This document shows, piece after piece, positions 1 to 6,833 of a stretch of 12,327 bases of DNA. The DNA is from Candidatus Heimdallarchaeota archaeon AB_125. Lineage in GTDB: Archaea > Asgardarchaeota > Heimdallarchaeia > Heimdallarchaeales > Heimdallarchaeaceae. The notes under the pieces were generated by a model. The model worked only from the letters and a program-made list of their open reading frames with translations, searched no databases and was not told the DNA's origin. The stretch is taken from the NCBI GenBank assembly GCA_001940755.1, contig MEHH01000051.1, positions 1 to 12,327 on the forward strand, written 5' to 3'. Numbering within the stretch: position 1 is the first letter of the stretch; the number at the start of each line of letters is the position of its first letter. A program made the translations under genes and the position numbers.

Positions 1-1215
1 CCAACAGATAGTCAAGAAAAAGCTATTCCAAAGATACTTGAGGGAGAAAAAACACATATTTTGGCACAAGCAAAAACTGGTACAGGAAAGACATTAGCAT
101 TCGCTATACCGCTTGCTGAGGAACTTAATCCTGCACTAAGGAAAGTTCAAGCAGTTATTCTAGTTCCTACTAGAGAACTATGTAAACAAGTTTATACTGT
201 AATTACTCAACTGAATAAGCACAATGGATTACGAGCCGTTGAGGTTTATGGTGGCGTTTCCATAAACAGGCAAATTGAAAATATTCGAAAAGGAGCTCAA
301 ATTGTTGTTGCTACTCCTGGAAGAATAATTGATTTATACAAAAGAAGAGCAATCTCCTTCAAAGAAGTGAAATATGTAATACTTGATGAAGCTGATAGAA
401 TGCTTGATATGGGATTTCTCCCAGATGTTGATTACCTTTTATTTGACGCAATGAAGGACATTTACCCAAGATTTCTTCTATTCTCAGCAACTATGCTTCC
501 AGAAGTAAAAGATATTATGCTCGATTATAGTTTAGAGGAGAATATTACAGAGATTGATGTAAGCAGAGATGAGTTAACAGTAGGTGCATGTAAACAATAT
601 TACTATGAAGTAGAAGATCCTAAGAAGAAATACAACTCTTTCATAAATATTCTACTAAGAGAAAAGCCAAAATCAGGTATAGTTTTTGTTAATACTAAAA
701 GATGGGGTGCAAACCTTCAACAGAGATTAGTAAAAGATAAACGAATCGATATGAGAATTGGTTTGCTTCAGGGCGATATGACTCAAAGACAAAGAGAAAT
801 TTCTATGCGAGAGTTTCGAAAAGGAAAAATTACCCTTCTCATTGCAACAGATGTTGCTGCAAGAGGATTAGATATACCTCATGTTTCTCATATCTTCAAT
901 TATGACTTACCTATTGGAAATCCGGAAAACTATATCCATAGAATAGGAAGAACATCAAGAATGGAAAGAGCTGGAGTTGCAATCTCTCTCATCGATCACG
1001 AAGAGAGGAATATGATAAGACGTATTGAGACGTTCATGAAGAAGGATATTAGAAGATTTTATCTCTATAAACATGAAAGAGAAAAAGATCGAGAGAGACA
1101 TGGTAGATATCCAAAAACTTCTGCTAAACCAAAAGAATCTCCAAGTCAAAAACCAGAAGATTTCGACGACGAAGATTACCCAGAAACATTTGCAGACACC
1201 TCTATCTATGGCTGA
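1..1215 (+). CDS. DEAD-box ATP-dependent RNA helicase (5' end cut by window)
   Basis: The reading frame is open from base 1, so the start lies outside the window and 404 codons are visible. All family motifs are present in order: a Q-motif (PTDSQEKAIP, residues 1-10), Walker A AKTGTGKT (about 23-30), PTRELC, TPGR, DEAD (129-132), SAT (162-164), FVNTKR, ATDVAARGLDIP and HRIGRTSR (313-320). These make two complete RecA-like lobes, so the enzyme should bind ATP and unwind or remodel RNA in the cytoplasm. Perhaps 20-30 N-terminal residues are missing, because the aromatic residue normally found upstream of the Q-motif is not seen. After the core comes a basic, charged tail (from about 350) that turns acidic near the end (DFDDEDYPETF); such tails often add RNA or partner binding. 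The target RNA cannot be told from sequence. The family call is secure. Confidence 0.96.
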   Translation, partial: PTDSQEKAIPKILEGEKTHILAQAKTGTGKTLAFAIPLAEELNPALRKVQAVILVPTRELCKQVYTVITQLNKHNGLRAVEVYGGVSINRQIENIRKGAQIVVATPGRIIDLYKRRAISFKEVKYVILDEADRMLDMGFLPDVDYLLFDAMKDIYPRFLLFSATMLPEVKDIMLDYSLEENITEIDVSRDELTVGACKQYYYEVEDPKKKYNSFINILLREKPKSGIVFVNTKRWGANLQQRLVKDKRIDMRIGLLQGDMTQRQREISMREFRKGKITLLIATDVAARGLDIPHVSHIFNYDLPIGNPENYIHRIGRTSRMERAGVAISLIDHEERNMIRRIETFMKKDIRRFYLYKHEREKDRERHGRYPKTSAKPKESPSQKPEDFDDEDYPETFADTSIYG

Positions 1216-1233
1216 TAATTGATCGTTTGCGCT

Positions 1234-1248
1234 ATTTTCTTATTTTTT
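1234..1248 (+). terminator. T-rich terminator after helicase gene
   Basis: The bases ATTTTCTTATTTTTT begin about 18 bases after the helicase stop codon. There is no strong hairpin in front, which suits the oligo-T termination of archaeal RNA polymerase. The next gene is convergent, so a stop signal is expected here. This is judged by eye only. Confidence 0.45.
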
Positions 1249-1279
1249 AAAAGTAAATTTATTATTTAGAAAATGAAAA

Positions 1280-1477
1280 TTATTCTGCATCATCTAAATC
1301 CTCAAATTTGAGTCTGAAATGTGTTGAAGACAAAAATCTATCGGGATTCTTTTGAAAGAGATTCAAACAAGCAGTATCACAAAAATATAATTTCTTACCA
1401 TTATGGACTGTTGAAACTTGCTGAGCTGGAATATCTCCTCCACAACATGTCTTTAGTGGTATGTTTTGGCTATTCAT
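1280..1477 (-). CDS. Small TRASH/YHS-type metal-binding protein
   Basis: This 65-residue protein has a CC pair (C11, C12) followed after about 20 residues by C33-x3-C37 in LYFCDTACLNLF, then a PDRF segment. That spacing and the aromatic-rich 'YFC..AC...F...P..F' pattern are the signature of the treble-clef-like TRASH/YHS domain, which binds transition metals through cysteines. In the family it is found alone or attached to metal-efflux ATPases, metal-dependent regulators and oxygenases. Here it stands alone with a short acidic tail, so it could be a metal chaperone or sensor, or a zinc-bound structural module; the metal is not determinable. It is convergent with the helicase and divergent from the YdhR-like gene at 1583. 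The ATG at 1477 gives a protein that begins just before the domain. The domain call is good; the role is open. Confidence 0.82.
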   Translation of the reverse strand: MNSQNIPLKTCCGGDIPAQQVSTVHNGKKLYFCDTACLNLFQKNPDRFLSSTHFRLKFEDLDDAE

Positions 1478-1521
1478 CTTGTTTAAGTGCCATGTATTAG
1501 ATTAAAGTATTGTGAATTTAC

Positions 1522-1541
1522 AACAAAATAATATTTTTGTT
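1522..1541. repeat. Inverted repeat in divergent promoter gap
   Basis: AACAAAA and TTTTGTT are perfect complementary arms separated by 6 bases, lying between the divergent TRASH and YdhR-like genes. They sit about 10 bases upstream of the TATA-like box of the plus-strand gene. They could be an operator, but 7-base arms made of A/T can arise by chance in sequence this AT-rich. Confidence 0.3.
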
Positions 1542-1551
1542 TGAGGATTAC

Positions 1552-1560
1552 ATTAAAAAG
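1552..1560 (+). promoter_or_regulatory. TATA-like box for YdhR-like gene
   Basis: ATTAAAAAG is centred about 27 bases before the ATG at 1583, the spacing expected for an archaeal TATA box driving a leaderless transcript. No Shine-Dalgarno-like sequence stands before this ATG, which agrees with leaderless initiation. Confidence 0.45.
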
Positions 1561-1582
1561 ATAGAACGAATAAAGTATTTCT

Positions 1583-1870
1583 ATGAAAGTGCTTACTTTT
1601 CATTTCAGAAGCAGCTTGTCATATGATGATGTAATGAAATTAGCAGAATCTAGGGAAGATCAATACAAGGATGTCCGAGGATTAAAACAGATAGTTTACA
1701 TGAAAGATGAAAGAATAAATGAATATGGGAGTATTCTTTTCTTTGATACAGAGGAGGATTTGAACAATTTTCGCTCTTCTGAGCTTTCAAGAAGCTTAAA
1801 GGAAGTCTATAACTTAGTAGGTTTACCTGAAATAAGAATATTCGATGTTATTAAACAGCTGCCCTCTTAA
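1583..1870 (+). CDS. YdhR-like dimeric alpha/beta-barrel (ABM-type) protein
   Basis: This 95-residue protein has the length and pattern of the YdhR/ABM group: an N-terminal strand (VLTFHFRSSLS), a helix with a conserved arginine (AESREDQYKDVRG), a 'GLKQIVYMKDERINEYG' strand pair, a 'SILFFDTEEDLNNFRSSELS' strand-helix, and a final strand (EIRIFDVIKQL). Members fold as ferredoxin-like dimers. They have been named putative mono-oxygenases by similarity to cofactor-free quinone-forming enzymes, but for YdhR itself the substrate is uncertain. I therefore call the fold and family, not a reaction. It is a single gene with its own TATA-like box, divergent from a TRASH metal-binding protein and convergent with the amidohydrolase gene. 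No signal peptide is visible, so it should be cytoplasmic. Confidence 0.8.
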   Translation: MKVLTFHFRSSLSYDDVMKLAESREDQYKDVRGLKQIVYMKDERINEYGSILFFDTEEDLNNFRSSELSRSLKEVYNLVGLPEIRIFDVIKQLPS

Positions 1871-1915
1871 AGCATTACATCATAAATATTACTGTTCATT
1901 TTCTATAGCCTTATT

Positions 1916-1926
1916 GGACTTTTTTC
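1916..1926 (+). terminator. Oligo-T run after YdhR-like gene
   Basis: A run of six T (1920-1925) lies about 50 bases after the stop codon at 1870, just before and touching the 3' end of the convergent amidohydrolase gene. It is a plausible archaeal terminator, with weak evidence. Confidence 0.3.
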
Positions 1927-1927
1927 T

Positions 1928-3388
1928 CTATTTCATCGCATCAAAAACCCATTCTGGAACATTTGGTTTAATTTCTGATGTAATTGGAGACTCATATTTT
2001 GTTGAACCTAGTCTCTTCTTCAATTCAGCTTTAGCCTCATCAATACGTTCAGTATTTTCCATAAAGTCCAATGCTGTTAAAGCCATTACTTTTGCAGCTG
2101 CTATCATTCCTTTGTGGCTTATACTAGTTGTGCATTGGGTTACTTCTTGCCAAGAATGACCAGGAGTGCCTAAAATCACACATGATGTTCCAATTTGTGA
2201 AGTTGGAACTACCCAGCTTACATCCCCTACATCAGTTGAACCAGGTAGAGTAAACTCTGGTAATGTATTTGGAAAAATATCATCAAAGATAATTTTAGTT
2301 CTGATTTTTTCTATTATATCTTCGCCTAGTTCTTTTCTAAATACGCTATATCTGTTTAGTTCAGGTAATTCTCCCTTATTGAAGGTTTGGCGAAGTTTCT
2401 TGCCGAATTCAATTTCTTCTTCTGTATATTGGGGGGCTCCTACTTCTTTGAATTTTTCAAATAGCACATCTCCTACTACATCATTTGGTATAAGATTAGA
2501 TGCAGCTTTATCAAAGATGATCTCAACTTCAGTTTCTGTCATTAATGCTGCCCCCTTAGCTATTTTCTTCACCCTTTCGTAAATTTCTTTGGTTTGTAGC
2601 ATAGTTGGAGCACGAATTAAATACAATACTTCAGCATCTGCTTGGACAACATTTGGCGCATTTCCACCTGTATTTGTGACTGCGTAATGTAATCTAGCTT
2701 GAGTTATAATATGCTCTCGTAGGTAGTTTGCACCTATATTCATGAGTTCAACAGCATCTAGGGCCGATCTACCCATATGAGGTGCTGCAGCTGCATGAGC
2801 ACTTATCCCCTTAAAACGAAAGTATACTTGAATATTTGATAAACTAGACAAGTTGAATATGAAGTTTGTACTAAAGGGATGCCAACATAAAGCAATATCA
2901 ACATCATCGAACAATCCTTCTCTAACCATGTAAGTTTTACCAGATCCACCTTCCTCCCCAGGGCATCCATAATATTGAATGATACCTGGAATTTTATGAG
3001 ATTTAATATAGTTTTTTACAGCAATTGCAGCAGCTAAACTGCCAGCACCTAGTAGGTTATGACCACATCCATGGCCACTAGCTCCTTCTTCCACAGGAGT
3101 TTTTACAAATACTCCTGCTTTTTGACTTAAACCTGATAATGCATCGTATTCACCTAAAACAGCTATAATAGGTCCTTCTTTTCCATAAGAAGCAACAAAA
3201 GCTGTTGGCATATCTGCTACACCTTTGGTAACTTCAAAACCTTCTTCTTCCAAAACCTCGATTTGTAGTTTAGCAGATTTGACTTCTTCAAAGCGAATTT
3301 CAGCAAATTCCCAGATTTTATCAGAAAGAGCTATGAATCTTTGTTGATTAGCATCAATCCAGTGAATTATGTCGGTGGAAATTGTCAT
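1928..3388 (-). CDS. M20-family amidohydrolase, AbgB-like
   Basis: This 486-residue enzyme belongs to the metal-dependent M20 amidohydrolases and most resembles AbgB, the p-aminobenzoyl-glutamate hydrolase subunit (about 480 residues). Expected metal or catalytic residues are visible by family pattern: GHGCGH (105-110, with C108 and H110), PGEEGG (E145/E146), WHP (H170) and PGHSW (H411). The lid domain occupies the middle, with SAHAAAAP (197-203) at its entry, and STDVGDVSW (384-392) lies near the active site. The enzyme should cleave an amide bond to release an amino acid, such as glutamate from an aminobenzoyl or other N-acyl conjugate. No AbgA partner or AbgT transporter is adjacent, so it may act as a homo-oligomer on another N-acyl amino acid. 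The start is supported by an AAGGT Shine-Dalgarno-like stretch a few bases upstream. It is cytoplasmic; no signal peptide is seen. Confidence 0.92.
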   Translation of the reverse strand: MTISTDIIHWIDANQQRFIALSDKIWEFAEIRFEEVKSAKLQIEVLEEEGFEVTKGVADMPTAFVASYGKEGPIIAVLGEYDALSGLSQKAGVFVKTPVEEGASGHGCGHNLLGAGSLAAAIAVKNYIKSHKIPGIIQYYGCPGEEGGSGKTYMVREGLFDDVDIALCWHPFSTNFIFNLSSLSNIQVYFRFKGISAHAAAAPHMGRSALDAVELMNIGANYLREHIITQARLHYAVTNTGGNAPNVVQADAEVLYLIRAPTMLQTKEIYERVKKIAKGAALMTETEVEIIFDKAASNLIPNDVVGDVLFEKFKEVGAPQYTEEEIEFGKKLRQTFNKGELPELNRYSVFRKELGEDIIEKIRTKIIFDDIFPNTLPEFTLPGSTDVGDVSWVVPTSQIGTSCVILGTPGHSWQEVTQCTTSISHKGMIAAAKVMALTALDFMENTERIDEAKAELKKRLGSTKYESPITSEIKPNVPEWVFDAMK

Positions 3389-3408
3389 TGTAAATACCTT
3401 ATGAAAAG

Positions 3409-3422
3409 AAGTCTATAGACTT
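3409..3422. promoter_or_regulatory. 14-bp perfect palindrome, candidate operator
   Basis: AAGTCTATAGACTT is its own reverse complement. It lies 20-34 bases upstream of the amidohydrolase start, between a TATA-like element (3424-3432, minus strand) and the likely transcription start. In archaea that is a usual place for a repressor to block polymerase. No regulator gene is nearby. Confidence 0.45.
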
Positions 3423-3423
3423 A

Positions 3424-3432
3424 GTATTAATC
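3424..3432 (-). promoter_or_regulatory. TATA-like box for amidohydrolase gene
   Basis: Read on the minus strand this is a GATTAATAC-type element about 40 bases before the ATG. It would place the transcript start near 3402 and leave a short leader that includes the AAGGT ribosome-binding motif. The fit to a TATA box is only moderate. Confidence 0.3.
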
Positions 3433-3531
3433 TTTTTCATGAACACATCCATTAAGATTCTTGAATTTTTACAAAAAACTATTAAGCGATTAAGAACTAG
3501 TTTTACCAATTTGAGATTATAAAGTGAGTAT

Positions 3532-5478
3532 ATGAAAGGGGTATTTTCTACTGAGCTAAAAGAAATAGAACAAATGGTTATACGAAGTAAATATCAAGAA
3601 GCTTTAAAACGATTGGATAATCTTCTGAAAAGAAAGGAACTTCTTGAAGAAGAAACCATTCAAGTAAAAATCCTCAAAGCAAGGATATTTCTTGATATTC
3701 AACCCTTCTCTGAGGCATTAGAAAATGCTAAACAAGCATATGAAGAAAGTGTAAAACTTGGAAATAAGTTTCTAATTTTTGATTCAGCTAGATATTATTC
3801 TCGTATTCTAAGTATTCTAGGTTTCTTAAATTCAGCTCTTGAGAAGGTCCAACAAGCGAAAAAAGTTTTTGAAGATTCAGAAATACAAGAAACTAAAGAA
3901 TATCTGAAACAAAAAGCTATTGTATTACAATTCAGACTTGGAGAAGATATTGAAACCTATTTAGAGCACCTAAAGCAATCTTCATCTATTTTAGATCAAA
4001 TCGGAGATGAATATGAGAAAGCTTGTTTACTTTTTACCATTTCTAGTACATACTGGAAGATTGCCAAATATGCACAGGCTGGTAAATACTATGATGAAAG
4101 TATGAAGCTTTTCACAAAAATTGGTAATATTGTAGGACAAGCAGCATGTACTACTAATATTGCTGCAATTTATTTGCATAAAGGGGAATTGAATACAGCT
4201 TTGGGATATTCTTTGAAAGCTTTATCTATTGCCGAGGAAATTGATGCACCCTATATGTTAGGAGGTATTTATGCTGATTTGGGATTCTTTTATTGGCAGA
4301 AAGGGGATTTAGCTGCTTCTTTCCAGTATTATAATAAGAGTATAGAGCAAATAAAAAGAGGAAAACATCTTGGACATATACATTATCCAGCTGTTAATTT
4401 TAGGTTAATTTTAGTGTATCTAGAACTAGGTAAGATAGAAGAAGCAAAACAAATATTAGAAAAAATAGAAATAGTAGCAATATTGAGAAGTCTTCAAGAT
4501 GAAAGCGAAGAAAGATACCCCTTTATGAGTATCTACAAATTAGCTCAATCTATTATTCTAAAGACTGTTTCATTAGAAGAAAATCAAGGTGAAATAGAAC
4601 TAATGTTGAAAGATGTAGTTCAAGAAAAGTTCTTCTATATTGAAATGAACAGTTTGGCTTTGTTTCATCTGTGTGATTTTTACTTAAAAAGATTGAAAGA
4701 AACTAATGATTTAACACTATTTGAATCTCTTAGGGAGACTCTAGACCAATTAGATAAATTAGCTGAAACTCAGAAATCATCAATCTTACTCGCTGAAACC
4801 TATATGCTCAAATCTCACTTAGCACTAATAGAACTTAAAATTGAAGAAGCGAGAACTATGCTGGAAAAAGCTCAAAAGATTGCAGATGAAAAAGGTATAA
4901 CTCGCTTAGCGACACTAATTTCTAATGAATACGATCATCTTCTAGAACAAGTTAGTAACTGGGAAAGTTTTACTGCTAAACTTCCAAATATTGCAGATCG
5001 TATGGAGTTAACGCATTTAGAGGATATGATGAATAAACTAGTAAAAAATAGAATAAGCTTTGCAGATATTTCTCAAGAAAATGAAGACCCAAGTATTTTC
5101 CTGATTATGGACAAAACTGGTCATGTTGTCTTTTCTGATAATTTTGAAGATATTCCTCTAGAAAATGATTTAGTTGAGGGGATAATAACTACAATACATG
5201 ACTTTCTAGAAGAAAAAAAACCTAATAAAAACACTTCTCATCGTCTTCAATTTAGGAATTTTGGTATTGTTCTTTATCAAAGTGAAGATGTGATACTGAG
5301 TTATGTTTTTGTTGGAAAATCTTATTCAGCTGTACAGAAAATGAAGAAGCTTATCACAGATTTTAGCACATTTTCAGAAATCTGGGGAGATTTAAATACA
5401 AAAATAAACTCCAATCAGGAACTGAGTTTGTCTGACAGAACAAGATTATCTGATTATTTAGAATCAATCTTTGTCTAA
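3532..5478 (+). CDS. TPR-repeat protein with C-terminal longin/roadblock-like domain
   Basis: This 648-residue soluble protein is built mainly of tetratricopeptide helical pairs (about residues 10-470). The clearest repeats are around 160-310, for example 'YAQAGKYYDESMKLFTKIG', 'GELNTALGYSLKALSIAEEI' and 'GDLAASFQYYNKSIEQIK'. Another helical array covers 400-455. TPR arrays bind protein partners. After a helical linker (about 490-510), residues 520-615 form a separate domain with predicted order strand-strand-helix-three strands-helix: SIFLIMDKTGHVVFSD, a helix near 545-562, RLQFRNFGIVLYQ, VILSYVFVG, then a helix. That order fits the longin/roadblock profilin-like fold, which is abundant in Asgard archaea and linked to small GTPase regulation; this is inference from pattern only. 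There is no signal peptide or membrane span. It overlaps the convergent downstream gene by 4 bases. Confidence 0.82.
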   Translation: MKGVFSTELKEIEQMVIRSKYQEALKRLDNLLKRKELLEEETIQVKILKARIFLDIQPFSEALENAKQAYEESVKLGNKFLIFDSARYYSRILSILGFLNSALEKVQQAKKVFEDSEIQETKEYLKQKAIVLQFRLGEDIETYLEHLKQSSSILDQIGDEYEKACLLFTISSTYWKIAKYAQAGKYYDESMKLFTKIGNIVGQAACTTNIAAIYLHKGELNTALGYSLKALSIAEEIDAPYMLGGIYADLGFFYWQKGDLAASFQYYNKSIEQIKRGKHLGHIHYPAVNFRLILVYLELGKIEEAKQILEKIEIVAILRSLQDESEERYPFMSIYKLAQSIILKTVSLEENQGEIELMLKDVVQEKFFYIEMNSLALFHLCDFYLKRLKETNDLTLFESLRETLDQLDKLAETQKSSILLAETYMLKSHLALIELKIEEARTMLEKAQKIADEKGITRLATLISNEYDHLLEQVSNWESFTAKLPNIADRMELTHLEDMMNKLVKNRISFADISQENEDPSIFLIMDKTGHVVFSDNFEDIPLENDLVEGIITTIHDFLEEKKPNKNTSHRLQFRNFGIVLYQSEDVILSYVFVGKSYSAVQKMKKLITDFSTFSEIWGDLNTKINSNQELSLSDRTRLSDYLESIFV

Positions 5479-5867
5479 TTTTTCAAGAACTCTGAGCTTT
5501 GTTTTAAAACAGTATCAAACTTTCTTTCCAGTATCTCTCTCTGCTCGGGTGTAGATTCTGAAAGAAGACTAACAAAAAATTTCTTTGCTTGTTTGATCAT
5601 CTCTTTAGTTACCTCTATTCTATCTCTTAAAGGTCTATTATTTAACTCGGTTATTGTAATTCTACGCATCCTCTGCCAATTACTCATGACTTTCCATGTG
5701 AATCCCTTAACAGCTGCTTCAGGTATTGGCACCAGATTATTCATTATTTTTGTTATGGAGTCAACCATGTCTTGTTGAGCCGGATCTAGACGAAGCTTCT
5801 TGTATTCTTCCTCAGCTTTATCTATCTCTTCTTGGTCAAATTTCAACTCCACAGTTTCAGCAGTCAT
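5475..5867 (-). CDS. Unknown helical protein, about 130 residues
   Basis: I do not recognise this protein. It is charged and almost entirely helical, with an acidic N-terminal helix (about DQEEIDKAEEEYKKL), a central segment with conserved-looking aromatics (GFTWKVMSNWQRMRR) and a C-terminal helix (EQREILERKFDTVLKQ). It has no cysteines, signal peptide or membrane span. Two starts are possible: ATG at 5879 (134 residues) or ATG at 5867 (130 residues). I prefer 5867 because GGTGA, a good Shine-Dalgarno match, lies 5 bases before it and falls inside the extra codons of the longer form. Its stop codon (TAG) overlaps the end of the convergent TPR gene by 4 bases. It lies about 140 bases downstream of the racemase on the same strand but has its own strong TATA box. 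Confidence 0.75.
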   Translation of the reverse strand: MTAETVELKFDQEEIDKAEEEYKKLRLDPAQQDMVDSITKIMNNLVPIPEAAVKGFTWKVMSNWQRMRRITITELNNRPLRDRIEVTKEMIKQAKKFFVSLLSESTPEQREILERKFDTVLKQSSEFLKN

Positions 5868-5899
5868 TATGTTCACCATGTCATTTTGAGTTATCCCTA

Positions 5900-5928
5900 T
5901 GTAGAGATTTTACTATAAGTAATCTACA
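5900..5928 (-). promoter_or_regulatory. Inverted repeat / possible 5'-leader hairpin
   Basis: On the minus strand TGTAGATTAC and GTAA-AATC-TCTACA can pair as a stem of 10 base pairs with a 4-base bulge and a TTATA loop. It lies at or just after the transcript start predicted from the TATA box at 5941-5951, and before the gene starting at 5867. It could be an operator or an RNA hairpin in the leader. Confidence 0.35.
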
Positions 5929-5940
5929 GAGAGTTGAAAT

Positions 5941-5951
5941 GTATTTATATC
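5941..5951 (-). promoter_or_regulatory. Archaeal TATA box (GATATAAATAC)
   Basis: On the minus strand the sequence is GATATAAATAC, identical over 11 bases to the TATA box in front of the S41-like gene at 10987. It predicts a transcript start near 5920 and a leader of about 50 bases before the small helical protein gene. Confidence 0.55.
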
Positions 5952-6006
5952 TTGTTTTAGTCGTAAAATAAAGATTATGTCGGATAAATGTATTTGAAAG
6001 AAAATC

Positions 6007-6696
6007 TTATTTTATTGCATATTCAAGGGCAGCATTTGCATGTAATGTTGTTGTATCGAAAGTTGGGATAGGGCTATCTTCTTCTTTGATGAGTAAAGGA
6101 ATTTCTGTACAACCAAGAATCACCCCTTCAGCTCCCATTTCTTGCAGTTTTTTGATTACTTCAATATAACCATGTTTTGATTTTTCATTTATTATATTGA
6201 ATGTTAATTCTTTGAAAATGACATCATTCACATATTCTTGATCCCCTTGTTCAGGAACAATGATTTCAAGATTATATCTCTCGAATACTTCTTGAAAGAA
6301 ATCTCCCTGCATTGTAAATTTCGTACCTAACAACCCTATTTTTCTAAGATTCAAATTCTTAGCAGCCTCTGCAGTTACCTCTAATATGCTAATCATATGG
6401 GTCTTGATTGCTTTCTGCATTCTATCAAAAATCTTGTGAATAGTATTTGTTGCGATTATGATTACTTCAGCTCCTGCGCTTTCTAGATACTTAGCAGATT
6501 GAAAGATAATCTCAAATACTTCATCCCATTTATCTTCACTAACAAGTCCAACTAGCTCTTCTAGATTTAAACTATCAATAACCAACAAAGGAGATGCCAT
6601 ACCTCCTTTTCGTTTGTTGTATTCAGCAATCAATATCTTATAGTATTCAATAGTAGATTCTGCACTTAATCCACCAACTATACCAATCTTCTTCAT
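6007..6696 (-). CDS. Aspartate/glutamate racemase family protein (Thr/Cys active site)
   Basis: The 229-residue protein begins MKKIGIVGGLSAEST, the typical nucleotide-free N-terminus of the Asp/Glu racemase superfamily, and has matching length. The two catalytic positions are T83 in IIATNTIHK (where most members have Cys in a CNT motif) and C196 in LGCTEIP. A Thr/Cys pair at nearly the same positions is known for the E. coli enzyme YgeA, an L-aspartate/glutamate-specific racemase, so this protein is likely of that subgroup. It is cofactor-independent and cytoplasmic, and would interconvert L- and D-acidic amino acids or act on a related substrate. The frame stays open upstream to an ATG at 6765, but the family alignment and a TATA-like element at 6755-6763 inside that extension favour the ATG at 6696. 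It is divergent from the surface-protein gene at 6834. Confidence 0.88.
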   Translation of the reverse strand: MKKIGIVGGLSAESTIEYYKILIAEYNKRKGGMASPLLVIDSLNLEELVGLVSEDKWDEVFEIIFQSAKYLESAGAEVIIIATNTIHKIFDRMQKAIKTHMISILEVTAEAAKNLNLRKIGLLGTKFTMQGDFFQEVFERYNLEIIVPEQGDQEYVNDVIFKELTFNIINEKSKHGYIEVIKKLQEMGAEGVILGCTEIPLLIKEEDSPIPTFDTTTLHANAALEYAIK

Positions 6697-6754
6697 ATTT
6701 ATTACTTCAAGATGCATTCTTTTGAATTTTTGCTTTAGTTTTTTTCTGGGAAAA

Positions 6755-6763
6755 GTATATATC
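6755..6763 (-). promoter_or_regulatory. TATA-like box for racemase gene
   Basis: The minus strand reads GATATATAC, predicting a transcript start around 6730 and a leader of about 35 bases before the ATG at 6696. It supports the shorter racemase start, because a start at 6765 would lie upstream of it. Confidence 0.4.
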
Positions 6764-6775
6764 ATCTCTAGAGAT
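6764..6775. repeat. 12-bp perfect palindrome between divergent promoters
   Basis: ATCTCTAGAGAT is its own reverse complement and is flanked by ATATAT-like sequence on both sides, giving a wider imperfect dyad. It adjoins the racemase TATA-like box and lies about 35 bases upstream of the TATA box of the surface-protein gene. One regulator could control both, but a 12-bp palindrome can occur by chance. Confidence 0.3.
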
Positions 6776-6810
6776 ATTGTATATCACTTTTTATTTGATA
6801 AAAAGCTTGA

Positions 6811-6820
6811 ATATATAAAA
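6811..6820 (+). promoter_or_regulatory. TATA box for CBM9/DOMON-like surface protein gene
   Basis: ATATATAAAA preceded by purine-rich AAAGCTTGA is centred about 19-22 bases before the ATG at 6834. This is a strong archaeal TATA box and would give a leaderless or near-leaderless mRNA. It supports the view that the ATG at 6834 is the real start of the interrupted gene. Confidence 0.5.
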
Positions 6821-6833
6821 AAGGTCGAAAAAT

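Noticed and set aside
1845..2582. Two plus-strand open frames opposite the 3' half of the amidohydrolase gene
   Set aside because: They are antisense to clear M20 motifs, serine/isoleucine-rich, and have no promoter.
6697..6765. N-terminal extension of the racemase to the ATG at 6765
   Set aside because: The extra 23 residues are basic and unlike the family, the TATA-like box lies within them, and the standard MKKIGIVGG start is at 6696.
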